Source: Occallatibacter savannae (lineage in GTDB: Bacteria; Acidobacteriota; Terriglobia; Terriglobales; Acidobacteriaceae). Taken from it: DNA of 64,000 bases. The position numbers and the translations under genes were made by a program. The first letter of the stretch is position 1, and each line of letters starts with the position of its first letter. The DNA is taken from positions 1,364,001 through 1,428,000 of the forward strand of contig NZ_QFFY01000001.1 of NCBI RefSeq assembly GCF_003131205.1. Direction: 5' to 3'. Of the stretch, positions 27,014-37,619 are shown piece by piece. The notes under the pieces were generated by a model. The model was not told the DNA's origin, searched no databases, and was given only the letters and a program-made list of their open reading frames with translations.

Positions 27014-28657
27014 TTATACCTGTACTTTGACGGCGATGGGGAAGCGGCGGCCCATCCCAAACGACTTCGAGGTCACTTTCAGAACGGGTGCTGCCTGCTG
27101 GCGCTTGTACTCTGAGCGCTCGACAAGCCGGACCACCTGCTGGACTAGTTCGAGTGGGAAGCCGTTTTTCTCGGCGATGCTTTCCGGTGTCTCATATCGC
27201 TCGACATAGGCCTCGACGATCGGGTCGAGGGTCTCGTAGGGAGGGAGCGAATCCGTGTCTTTCTGGCCGGGCCTCAGTTCAGCGGAAGGCGGCTTATCGA
27301 TAATGGCATGCGGAATGACCTCGCGGTCGCGATTGAGCCAGCGGCAGATCGCGTACACGCGCGTCTTCACCAGGTCGCCGATGACTGCCAGCGCGCCCAC
27401 CATGTCGCCATAGAGCGTGCAATAGCCAACCGCCATCTCCGACTTATTGCCGGTTGTCAGCACCAGCGAGCCGAACTTGTTCGAAACCGCCATCAGCAGG
27501 TTGCCGCGGATGCGAGCCTGAAGGTTCTCTTCAGCCAGTCCCGGCTCGGTGCCTTTGAATAGAGGTTCGAGAGCCCTTGTATAGTCCCCGAACAGATCGC
27601 TGATCGCGATCTGCTCGAAGCGGATGCCGAGGTTGGCAGCCAGCGCGCGGCTGTCATCGATCGAACCCTGAGAGGAATAGGGACTCGGCATGCCGATGGT
27701 CAAGACATTCTCTTTGCCGAGAGCGTCGGCTGCGATTGCGGCCACGAGCGCAGAATCGATACCGCCGCTCAGTCCCAGGGCTACCTTGCTGAATCCGCAC
27801 TTGCGCACATAGTCGCGCATACCAAGCACGAGAGCACGATAGGCAGCTTCTGTGTCGTCATCGACTGGCTGCGGAACTGCAGGCGAACAGAATGGGTCGA
27901 AGACAACGAGGTCTTCCTCGAATGATTTTGCCTGTGCGACGAGATCGCCATGGGCGTTGATGCAGAGCGAAGAGCCATCGAAGATCAGGCTGTCGTTGCC
28001 GCCCACCTGATTGCACATGACAACGGGGACGCCGTCCCGGTTGGAGATGGAGGCGAGCATCTGACGCCGCAGCGTCCGCTTCGAGTGCCAGAAGGGCGAG
28101 GCAGAAAGATTCAGGTGGATCGCCGGGTTCTGCTTCATCAGCTCTTCCAGCGGATCGAGGGCATAGAGGCGGCGCGGCCAGAAGTTCTTGTCATTCCACG
28201 CATCTTCGCAAATAGAAACTGCGATGCGCAGATTGTCGAGTTCCACCACTTTCTGGGCCGTAGACGGCAGGAAGTATCGCTGCTCGTCAAAGACGTCGTA
28301 GAAGGGCAACAGACGCTTGTGCTGCTCCAGAACGATGTGTCCGGCATCAAGAAGGACGGCCGCATTCACCGCGGGTTTGCCGGCATCGGGCGGCGCCGGA
28401 AGAGCGACGCCCACCAGAACAGCGGTGGGGAGACCGCGTGTGGCGTCCGCCAGTTCCGCGACGGCCTGCTTGCTGCGGGCGAGGAAGCTTGGCTTCTCCA
28501 GGAAGTCGGCAGGCGGATAGCCGCATATGGCAAGCTCGGGGAATACTGCAAGCCGGGCGCCCTGCTCTGAGGCACGCCGTGCCATGGAAACGATCTTGTC
28601 GAGATTGCCGGTGAAATCCCCCACCGTGGGGTTGATCTGCGCCAGTGCGATCTTCAC
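27014..28657 (-). CDS. nadE: Glutamine-hydrolysing NAD synthetase NadE
   Basis: A 547-residue two-domain enzyme. The N-terminal carbon-nitrogen hydrolase domain carries the Glu-Lys-Cys triad at Glu41 (FPELAICGYPP), Lys114 (KRLLPFYDVF) and Cys150 (SICEDAW), releasing ammonia from glutamine. The C-terminal domain has the ATP motif GLSGGIDSAL (about 295-304) and TTGNKSEMAVGY. It makes NAD from deamido-NAD. The NAD kinase gene lies further on at 40.1 kb. The dsbA-like gene follows about 40 bases downstream on the same strand. Confidence 0.96.
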   Translation of the reverse strand: MKIALAQINPTVGDFTGNLDKIVSMARRASEQGARLAVFPELAICGYPPADFLEKPSFLARSKQAVAELADATRGLPTAVLVGVALPAPPDAGKPAVNAAVLLDAGHIVLEQHKRLLPFYDVFDEQRYFLPSTAQKVVELDNLRIAVSICEDAWNDKNFWPRRLYALDPLEELMKQNPAIHLNLSASPFWHSKRTLRRQMLASISNRDGVPVVMCNQVGGNDSLIFDGSSLCINAHGDLVAQAKSFEEDLVVFDPFCSPAVPQPVDDDTEAAYRALVLGMRDYVRKCGFSKVALGLSGGIDSALVAAIAADALGKENVLTIGMPSPYSSQGSIDDSRALAANLGIRFEQIAISDLFGDYTRALEPLFKGTEPGLAEENLQARIRGNLLMAVSNKFGSLVLTTGNKSEMAVGYCTLYGDMVGALAVIGDLVKTRVYAICRWLNRDREVIPHAIIDKPPSAELRPGQKDTDSLPPYETLDPIVEAYVERYETPESIAEKNGFPLELVQQVVRLVERSEYKRQQAAPVLKVTSKSFGMGRRFPIAVKVQV

Positions 28658-28746
28658 TCCTCCAGTTTAAAGGAGGAAGAAAGAATCCAGAGTTCCACGC
28701 CAAAGATCGATGGGGAGAACGTGGCGACACTAGCCCTCACGACAGC

Positions 28747-30264
28747 TTAGGTGCCGGTACCCGAAAAGACCACGCCGATGGTTCGCAGGATGATCTTTAC
28801 ATCGAGCCAAACGCTCCAATTCTCGATGTAGGCAACGTCGAGGGAGACGTAGCTGTCAAAGGACGGATCCTGCCGGGCCTGAACCTGCCAGAGACCAGTG
28901 ATGCCGGGGGTGACGTCGAGCCGGCGCAGGTGGTTGAGCTTGTACTCCATGACCTCGCTCGCGATGGGCGGACGCGGGCCGACGATGCTCATGTCGCCCT
29001 TCAGCACGTTGATGAACTGAGGGAGTTCATCGAGAGAGTATTTGCGAAGGAAGCGACCGAGCCGGGTGATGCGAGGATCGTTGGTGACTTTGAAGAGCAC
29101 GCCGTCGCGCTCGTTCATGTGCATCACTTCAGAGCGCCGCTTCTCGGCGTCGCGCACCATGGTCCGGAACTTGTAGCAGCGGAAGACGCGACCCTTCTTG
29201 CCGATCCGCTGAGATCGGTAGAGCACGGGACCCGGTGACTCTAGCCTGATCGCGATTGCGATAACGACCAGGAACGGGGAAAGAACCAAGAGGATCAGGC
29301 TGCCAAACAGAACGTCCAGCACGCGCTTGAGGACGAATCCGACCTCGGGAACATGCCCACGATGCAGCGGGATCGTCGGAAATTGGCCGATGAATTCGAT
29401 CGGATTATCCCATGCGAGTCCTTCGTAGAGATCCGGAACGACTCGCATGTCTACACCGTGCAGCCGGGCCTTCTCGAGAGCTTCCAGCACGACGCGCCGC
29501 TCGCAAGGCATGGTGAAGAGAATCTCATCGACAAATTGCTGGCGGGCATGCTGGAAGAGCGTATCAAGATTTCCGACCACATCGCCGCTGGACGAGATCA
29601 TGCGCGAGGAGGTGCCGGGCGACTCGATGAATCCCTTAAAGGTGTAGCCGAGATTGCGAATGCTCTCGAGGTGATGACGGAGAGCGTGCGCCTCAGGTCC
29701 GGTGCCAACGATCAGTACGTTGCGCGTTTCCTGCCCGCTCTCAAACCTGCGGTACATGAGCGACCGGTAAAGAAAACGACGTGTGCACAGCGAGGCGGTG
29801 ACGAGGAGGAGTGTCAGCAGGACGATGCGGCGCGAGATGTCCTCGGCCCTGAGAAGATAGAGCGTTCCTGTCAAAAGCAGGCCGGAGGTAAAGCAGACTT
29901 CGATGGTGAGCCGCTGCTCGTGAAGGAAAGATCCGATGCGTTTCGGATTGTAGAGATTGAGGCGCTTGCTGCTGACAATCAGTGCCAGAGCGAATCCGCA
30001 GAGCAAGGCAAGCGTGTTTCCCATGGAGCGGCCGTAGAACAGTGTGCCATGGTAGAGATTGCGCGCTCCCGCAACCGGGGTGATGTGGCGGCCGATGACT
30101 GTGGCGATCGTCGCCGAGACGAAGACGGTGACAAAATCCAGGAACATCCAGAACCTGGCTTTGCCCTCGGACTGTCGACGCGGCAATGAGACCGCTTCTT
30201 TTACCCAGTCAGGTCGAACGTTTGCGGAGGCAGACGCTCTTTGCCAAATGTCAGATGTTGCCAT
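28747..30264 (-). CDS. Polyprenyl glycosylphosphotransferase starting exopolysaccharide synthesis
   Basis: A 505-residue membrane enzyme that transfers a sugar phosphate to undecaprenyl phosphate. Four or five N-terminal transmembrane helices (about residues 30-160) precede a CoA-binding-like domain (NVLIVGTGPEAHAL). The catalytic bacterial sugar-transferase domain follows with VLFGSLILLVLSPF, SQRIGKKGRVFRCYKFRTMV, LRKYSLDELPQFINVLKGDM and GPRPPI. This is the WbaP/WcaJ-type family; sugar unknown. No other polysaccharide genes are present, so it may be an orphan or regulate itself from the 500-base leader. Confidence 0.92.
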   Translation of the reverse strand: MATSDIWQRASASANVRPDWVKEAVSLPRRQSEGKARFWMFLDFVTVFVSATIATVIGRHITPVAGARNLYHGTLFYGRSMGNTLALLCGFALALIVSSKRLNLYNPKRIGSFLHEQRLTIEVCFTSGLLLTGTLYLLRAEDISRRIVLLTLLLVTASLCTRRFLYRSLMYRRFESGQETRNVLIVGTGPEAHALRHHLESIRNLGYTFKGFIESPGTSSRMISSSGDVVGNLDTLFQHARQQFVDEILFTMPCERRVVLEALEKARLHGVDMRVVPDLYEGLAWDNPIEFIGQFPTIPLHRGHVPEVGFVLKRVLDVLFGSLILLVLSPFLVVIAIAIRLESPGPVLYRSQRIGKKGRVFRCYKFRTMVRDAEKRRSEVMHMNERDGVLFKVTNDPRITRLGRFLRKYSLDELPQFINVLKGDMSIVGPRPPIASEVMEYKLNHLRRLDVTPGITGLWQVQARQDPSFDSYVSLDVAYIENWSVWLDVKIILRTIGVVFSGTGT

Positions 30265-30782
30265 ACGTGTACTGCAAGCCTCAGAAGTAGGTACTGCTGC
30301 TGAAGTGGGAATGCTTCCTGGGTCAAGCTTGCAAGGAGCAGACGTTTGGGCGGTGAAAAGAGCTGTCGCTGGTCTCTTTGAAGCAGTCAGTCTCGAGTAG
30401 GTTGCCTGTAGAGCAGCACTTTCTCGACGACTGCTTTTCTTAGTTGCGTGTAGTGCCCGTCAAACGTTTGCCTTGTTCTCATCGTAGGTAGCGATCATTT
30501 CAGCACCATGAACCGCGAACACTGTTCTCAAACTTTGGTGTGCCGAGCGCAATCTACTTCAGTTCACTGCTCTGCTGTTCTGGAGCACAGACGAGCGCAC
30601 GGCCGAAGCCGTTCACCGGAACCCAAGGCAAAGTGGTGTAGAAAACGTGCAATCCAGAAGTGACCTAAGAAGAGATCCGAGCAAGGCCTCAAGCTGGGGA
30701 GTTCGGATATTTTGAGCTGTCCGATCAGGATGAGCTTTGGATAAGGATATCCGAGATTTTCCGATTGGGAACAGGGAAAAGT
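30265..30782. other. Gene-free leader of the glycosyltransferase gene
   Basis: About 520 bases between the glycosyltransferase and MlaF-like genes. No supported open frame, tRNA or clear hairpin. The divergence from the neighbour to the right puts the glycosyltransferase promoter here. Confidence 0.4.
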
Positions 30783-31667
30783 TTATGCCGAAGGTAACAC
30801 GTAAGCGTCGAGTGTAAGAAATTGCTGAATATGGGGATCCGGGGAGGCGAGGAAGTCTTTCAAAGGCCCGAAAAAGGCTGCTCGTCCCTCATGGAGAAAT
30901 AGCACCGTATCGGCCAGCCGCTCGGCAAAACGCATGTCGTGAGTGACGACAATGGCGGAGAACCCAAGCTGCTGTTTGAGCCGCTGGATCAGCCCACCCA
31001 GGCGGCGCGCGATCAGCGGGTCGACCATGGTCGTCGGCTCGTCGTAGAGAACGACCTCGGGCTGAGACGCCAGAGCGCGTGCGATGGCGACGGCTCGCTT
31101 GCGGCCGGTGGACAGGCTGGCGGGCAGGGCGTCAGCGGCATCCTCGGCGCCGACCAGGGCCAGAAGCCGATCGACAACCTGCAGGATCTGGTCCTCTTCC
31201 TGCCCTCCGCGCTCGCGGAGCGGGAAGGCAACGTTCTCTCGAACCGTCATGGAGTCGAAGAGGGCGCCGTTTTGAAAGACCATGGTGATCCGCTTGCGCA
31301 GGACGTTCATCTCCTCTTCGGTGTATTGATTGATCTCCTGCCCGTCGACGCGAATCGACCCGACCTGAGGCTTGAGAAATCCCATCAGGATGCGCAGGGA
31401 CACCGACTTGCCCACGCCGCTGCGGCCGAGGATGCACAGGGTTTCGCCGCGATTCACGTGGAAGCTGACGTTATCGAGCACCTTGCGTTCGCCGAACCAC
31501 AGGGAGACGTGGCTAAAGGAGATCAGGGGCCAGGATGTGGGTTCCTCTTCCGCGGGGATAGGTTTATCCCCGACGATATCCGCCAGGACCTCGTCCGCAA
31601 TCTCTGGAACATCCGGTTCAACCGACGTGTTGGGAACGGGCTCAGGTTTGGGATCGGACTCGGCCAC
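30783..31667 (-). CDS. MlaF/Mkl-like ABC transporter ATPase
   Basis: A 294-residue ATP-binding subunit of the type that drives lipid transfer with MlaE. After a 45-residue acidic N-terminal extension come Walker A (GRSGVGKS), a Q-loop (VFQNGALFDSMTVRENVAFPL, typical of the Mla branch), the signature region and Walker B (VVLYDEPTTMVDP). The signature reads LSTGRKR instead of LSGGxxxR, with Thr for the first Gly. No MlaE permease or MCE protein lies near, so its partners are elsewhere or absent. Confidence 0.85.
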   Translation of the reverse strand: MAESDPKPEPVPNTSVEPDVPEIADEVLADIVGDKPIPAEEEPTSWPLISFSHVSLWFGERKVLDNVSFHVNRGETLCILGRSGVGKSVSLRILMGFLKPQVGSIRVDGQEINQYTEEEMNVLRKRITMVFQNGALFDSMTVRENVAFPLRERGGQEEDQILQVVDRLLALVGAEDAADALPASLSTGRKRAVAIARALASQPEVVLYDEPTTMVDPLIARRLGGLIQRLKQQLGFSAIVVTHDMRFAERLADTVLFLHEGRAAFFGPLKDFLASPDPHIQQFLTLDAYVLPSA

Positions 31668-31733
31668 AGGATCAGATTACTGCACGGCCTCGCCCGAGGC
31701 TGACGAGGTGTGTCCAGTCGCTGGAGTCTGCTC

Positions 31734-32384
31734 TTACCGAAACGGAGGATGCTGAGCCGTCGTGGCATTCAACCGCTGGACGTCCTCGGGTGTATTCAGG
31801 TTCAGGAACCACTGGCTCGGGTAGAGAGCTCGCGGATGTTTCACCTGCCCCGCCTGTACGAGCAGTTCGAGTGGCAGCACGCTGAGCCCTCCCGGAACAG
31901 CCCGGAATGCCTTGAGGCAGTTGCGATCGCCGGAGTGCAGGCTTGTGCGCAGGGAGGCGAGTGCCGCGCGGCTCGCCACCGCCGGGAATGTCTGAACGAA
32001 CCCTGCAACCGACACGACCGTCACTGTCGAGTTGGTCACGGTGGCGTGATGCACGAGGTATTGGATCAGGCTGGGTGGAATGAGCGGCAGATCAACGGGC
32101 AGGAACACCGCGAGGCTGGTGCACGCTTCAAGGGCAGCACAGATGCCTGCGAGCGGGCCAAGGCCCGATTCATCCGGCAGATCAGGAACAAGCGGGGCGA
32201 ACGTCGACAGATCGCTTGTGGCGCCCGCGATCCTGGACTCCAGGCCCGCTCCGCGCAGAATTTGGATCGCGTGCTCAACGAGAGGCTTGCTCGCTACCTC
32301 GATCAGGGCTTTGTCTCGACCCATACGGCTGGACCTGCCGCCTGCGAGCACAAAGCCCTCGGCCTCGGGATGCGGCAGGCTCAA
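31734..32384 (-). CDS. mobA: Molybdenum cofactor guanylyltransferase MobA-like
   Basis: About 216 residues. FVLAGGRSSRMGRDKAL is the nucleotidyltransferase signature of MobA, which adds GMP to molybdopterin; LPVDLPLIPP is the later Asp-containing loop. MobA would yield the bis-MGD cofactor, whereas the hydroxylase at 7.4-10.2 kb would more likely need a CMP form; MocA-type proteins are related, so specificity is uncertain. The start is a TTG at 32384 overlapping the peptidase stop, with GGAGGAGG upstream. The longer frame up to 32588 overlaps the peptidase and is unlikely to be used. Confidence 0.8.
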   Translation of the reverse strand: MSLPHPEAEGFVLAGGRSSRMGRDKALIEVASKPLVEHAIQILRGAGLESRIAGATSDLSTFAPLVPDLPDESGLGPLAGICAALEACTSLAVFLPVDLPLIPPSLIQYLVHHATVTNSTVTVVSVAGFVQTFPAVASRAALASLRTSLHSGDRNCLKAFRAVPGGLSVLPLELLVQAGQVKHPRALYPSQWFLNLNTPEDVQRLNATTAQHPPFR

Positions 32385-33751
32385 TGGCCCGCCTCCTCCA
32401 TGAACCGGATAAGGGAACGGATGCCCAGCTCGAAGTTCTGGAGTTTGAACTTCTCGTTTGGGGCATGGATGTTGTCGTCCGGAAGACCGAATCCCATCAT
32501 GACGCTGGGCAAGCCGAGGTGTCTGTCGAAGTCGCCCACGATTGGAATTGAGCCGCCCGAGCGAATGAAGACAGTGTCTTTGCCCCACACGTCGTGCAGC
32601 GCGCGGGTTGCCGCCTGAACGTAGGGGTTGTTCACCGGGATCAGGCAGGCATCGCCGGAGTGGATGAGCCGGACGTCGACTTCGACGCCCGCAGGCGCGA
32701 TCTTCTCAACGTAGCTTTTGTATAGCGCGAAAGCCTTCGCCGGCGTCATGTTCGGGACGAGGCGCATCGAGATCTTCGCAGTTGCCCTGGCGGGGATTAC
32801 GGTCTTTGCACCTGCACCCGTAAAGCCGCCAGGTATGCCGTGCACATCGAGAGTCGGACGCGCCCAGGTTCGCTCGAGAACGCTGAAGCCAGACTCGCCT
32901 ACCAGCTTGCTCGATCCCACTTCCGTCTTGCGGTAGTGCTCTTCATCGAACGGCAGGCTCTTCCATGCGGCCAGTTCTTCGGGGCTGGGGGCAATCACAT
33001 CATCGTAGAATCCAGGGATCTCGATACGGCCATTCTCATCTTTCAGCTTCGCGATGATCTGCGCGAGCGCGACGAAGGGATTCGGCGCTGCGCCGCCGTA
33101 CATGCCGGAGTGAAGGTCGGTCTTGGCGCCGCGGACCTCGAGCTCCGTGTAGATCATGCCGCGCAGGCCCACGCATAAGGTGGGCAGGCCTTCGGCGAAG
33201 AGTTCCGTATCCGACACAAGCGCAAAGTCGGCTTTGAGATTGTCCGGCTTCGACGCAACATAGGCCGCGATTCCCTCTCCTCCGACCTCTTCTTCGCCCT
33301 CAAATAGAACACGCACGTTGATCGGGAGCCCTTTGTTCGCAGCGAGCAGCGATTCGAGCGCCTTGACCTGTGCCCACACCTGGCCCTTATCGTCGACTGC
33401 CCCGCGGGAATAGATGTTGCCGCTGCGCTCCGTGGGCTCGAATGGCGGCGAGATCCACTCGTCCAGCGGATCGGCCGGCTGCACGTCGTAGTGTCCGTAG
33501 ACCAGCGCCGTCGGCTTTGCTGCCGCATGGAGCCAGTCGCCATAAACGAGCGGATGCCCTGACGTGTCGATCAGCCGGACATTCTCCATTCCAATGCGCT
33601 TCAGTTCAGCAGCAAGAAACTCGGCTGCGCGCCGGCAATCGCCTTTGTGTTCGGGCAGCGTTGAGATCGAAGGAATGCGCAGAAGGTCCTTCAGTTCGCC
33701 GACAAAACGCGCATGATTCTGTGTTGCGAATGCGACCGCAGGTGACGACAT
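32381..33751 (-). CDS. M20-family metallopeptidase (dipeptidase)
   Basis: A 456-residue zinc hydrolase. VYGHYDVQPADP carries the first metal ligand and catalytic Asp; GAVDDKGQVWA has the second Asp; LFEGEEEVGGEG gives the catalytic Glu; FIRSGGSIPIVGDF is the C-terminal His-region of the dipeptidase branch. It probably degrades dipeptides in the cytoplasm. The mobA-like gene starts inside its stop codon, so both form one operon. Confidence 0.92.
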   Translation of the reverse strand: MSSPAVAFATQNHARFVGELKDLLRIPSISTLPEHKGDCRRAAEFLAAELKRIGMENVRLIDTSGHPLVYGDWLHAAAKPTALVYGHYDVQPADPLDEWISPPFEPTERSGNIYSRGAVDDKGQVWAQVKALESLLAANKGLPINVRVLFEGEEEVGGEGIAAYVASKPDNLKADFALVSDTELFAEGLPTLCVGLRGMIYTELEVRGAKTDLHSGMYGGAAPNPFVALAQIIAKLKDENGRIEIPGFYDDVIAPSPEELAAWKSLPFDEEHYRKTEVGSSKLVGESGFSVLERTWARPTLDVHGIPGGFTGAGAKTVIPARATAKISMRLVPNMTPAKAFALYKSYVEKIAPAGVEVDVRLIHSGDACLIPVNNPYVQAATRALHDVWGKDTVFIRSGGSIPIVGDFDRHLGLPSVMMGFGLPDDNIHAPNEKFKLQNFELGIRSLIRFMEEAGH

Positions 33752-33825
33752 AGGTCAGCTCCATTTCGAGATTGCCAACGGGAAGTATATGCTCCAGTGC
33801 TCGCGCCGTGCCGTGAGTCAGGCGG

Positions 33826-34149
33826 TCAGTAGCGCGGGACTTTCGGATCGATCTCGGCCGACCACGCATCAATCCCGCCGCGCATCGACTGCACATTTTC
33901 GAATCCCTGATTGCGCAGCCACGCCGTGACGTTCAACGACCGCGCCCCGTGATGGCATAGGACGGTCAGGTGTTCGTCGGGATCAAGCTCCTGATTCGCC
34001 CGCGCTGGAACATCGCCCATCGGCATCAGCGTGCTCGGCTCGATGTGAGCAGTGGAGTACTCCCAAGGCTCGCGCACATCAATCAGTTTCGTCTTGTTTT
34101 CTTTGAGCAGTTTGGACGCATCGGCCGCAGAAATCTCGTAATCCAGCAT
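33826..34149 (-). CDS. Single-domain rhodanese
   Basis: A 107-residue sulfurtransferase domain. LIDVREPWEYSTAHI is the CH2A motif and CHHGARS carries the catalytic Cys. Such proteins move sulfane sulfur from thiosulfate or persulfides to acceptors. It lies upstream of the M20 peptidase on the same strand with a 74-base gap. A TCCGACC/GGGTCGGA stem-loop separates it from the divergent ABC-F gene. Confidence 0.93.
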   Translation of the reverse strand: MLDYEISAADASKLLKENKTKLIDVREPWEYSTAHIEPSTLMPMGDVPARANQELDPDEHLTVLCHHGARSLNVTAWLRNQGFENVQSMRGGIDAWSAEIDPKVPRY

Positions 34150-34223
34150 GGACCTAGTTTAACGACCCGACTTCGTCCTACTCACATCCGACCTCCCCGG
34201 GGTCGGAATTTAGTCTGGAAGAG

Positions 34224-36065
<1,842 letters not shown>

Positions 36066-36147
36066 ACTAGGCACAGGCCCCCGCGGGCAACAGCAATCTG
36101 AAGCTCACTCTACGACACGCGGCGAAATAGCTGCATCGAAAGATGAT

Positions 36148-37551
36148 ATGCAAAACCCGGTGAAAGTTTTGATCGTCGAGGACGAACCGCATGCCCTGAT
36201 GGGACTCGCGGAACTGATCTCTGGCTGGGGTTACCAGACCGAGACAGCACGCGACGGTATCGAAGGCTGGGAAAAGGCCCTCGTCTGGGATCCCGCCATT
36301 GTGGTCACCGACCTCAAGATGCCGCGCATGGACGGCATCGGACTGCTGACGAAGTTAGCCGAGAGTGCAAGCTCCAACGTGGCGGTCGTGTTGTTGACCG
36401 CACAGGGCTCGATCCAGACCGCGGTCGACGCCATGAAGCTTGGCGCGTACGACTTCCTGCAGAAGCCCGTTGATGCCACGCGGCTCCGCAACATCCTCGC
36501 CAACGCTACACGCCAGCGCGCGACTGAGATCGAGCTTGAAGTCACGCGCCGTCAGTTGCGGAACACCGGCATCCTCGGCTCCATGGTTGGCAGTTCGAAG
36601 CCGATGCGTGAGACCTTCGCGCTGATCGAGCAGATTGCGCCATCGAACGTCTCCGTTTTGATCACGGGCGAGAGCGGCACAGGCAAGGAGCTTGTAGCGC
36701 GCACGCTGCACGATCTGAGCCCGCGAAAGAGCCGGCCGTTCCTCGCGGTGAATTGCGCAGCGATTCCGGAGACGCTGATTGAAAGCGAAATCTTCGGGCA
36801 TGAAAAAGGTGCGTTCACCGGAGCCGTGGAACGCCGCGCCGGGTGCTTCGAACTTGCTTCGGGCGGAACGCTGCTGCTCGACGAGCTCGGCGAAATGCCG
36901 ATCGGCACGCAGGCCAAGCTCCTTCGCGTTCTGGAAGAACGCAAGCTGCGCCGCCTTGGCGCGCGTACCGAGCAGGACGTCGATGTTCGCGTCCTCGCAG
37001 CCACGAATCGCGATCCTCAAGATGCTGTGGCACAGGGGCATCTGCGTGCGGATCTCTTCTACCGGCTCAATGTCTTCCACATCCATATGCCGCCGCTGCG
37101 CGAACATATGGAGGACCTGCAGGCGATGGCAGAAGCCATGGTGCGCGAGATGAACCAGAAGCATGGCCGCCACGTATCCGGCCTGTCCGATTCGATCCTC
37201 GACCGTATGCTCGCCTACAGTTGGCCCGGCAACGCGCGCGAACTGCGCAACACGATCGAACGGGCCGTGATTCTTTGCCCCGATGGAACACCGCTTGATG
37301 CCGGTCATCTTCCCCGCACGTTCGGCTCGACACAGGCTGCAGCACCGCCCCGTTTCAATGACGCAAGCATCGTGCCGATCCGCGTCGGAACAACGGTAGA
37401 CGAGGCCGAGCGCATGCTCATTCTGCGAACGCTCGAATCGACTGGGCAGAACAAAACCCGTGCTGCCGAGATACTCGGCGTGAGCCTGAAGACGCTGCAC
37501 AACAAGCTGAAGGAATACAACCAGCATTCGCGAGAAGATCCGGCAGCCTGA
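36148..37551 (+). CDS. NtrC-type sigma-54-dependent response regulator
   Basis: A 467-residue activator. The receiver domain has Glu11/Asp12 and the phosphorylation site Asp55 in VVTDLKMPRMDG. The AAA+ domain carries GESGTGKE (Walker A) and GAFTGA, the loop that contacts sigma-54. A C-terminal Fis-type HTH (NKTRAAEILGVSLKTLHNKL) binds enhancers. It is followed by its probable kinase after 68 bases. Target promoters are unknown; none with a good -24/-12 element was found in the gaps inspected. Confidence 0.95.
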   Translation: MQNPVKVLIVEDEPHALMGLAELISGWGYQTETARDGIEGWEKALVWDPAIVVTDLKMPRMDGIGLLTKLAESASSNVAVVLLTAQGSIQTAVDAMKLGAYDFLQKPVDATRLRNILANATRQRATEIELEVTRRQLRNTGILGSMVGSSKPMRETFALIEQIAPSNVSVLITGESGTGKELVARTLHDLSPRKSRPFLAVNCAAIPETLIESEIFGHEKGAFTGAVERRAGCFELASGGTLLLDELGEMPIGTQAKLLRVLEERKLRRLGARTEQDVDVRVLAATNRDPQDAVAQGHLRADLFYRLNVFHIHMPPLREHMEDLQAMAEAMVREMNQKHGRHVSGLSDSILDRMLAYSWPGNARELRNTIERAVILCPDGTPLDAGHLPRTFGSTQAAAPPRFNDASIVPIRVGTTVDEAERMLILRTLESTGQNKTRAAEILGVSLKTLHNKLKEYNQHSREDPAA

Positions 37552-37619
37552 GCTGTTCCACGACAGTCTTCGTCTGTTTGCAGCAGGATCTCCGGCAGAG
37601 CTGAGCCTCACACCACATC

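Noticed and set aside
36355..37611. 418-codon minus-strand open frame opposite the NtrC-type gene
   Set aside because: Antisense shadow of a well-supported GC-rich gene.
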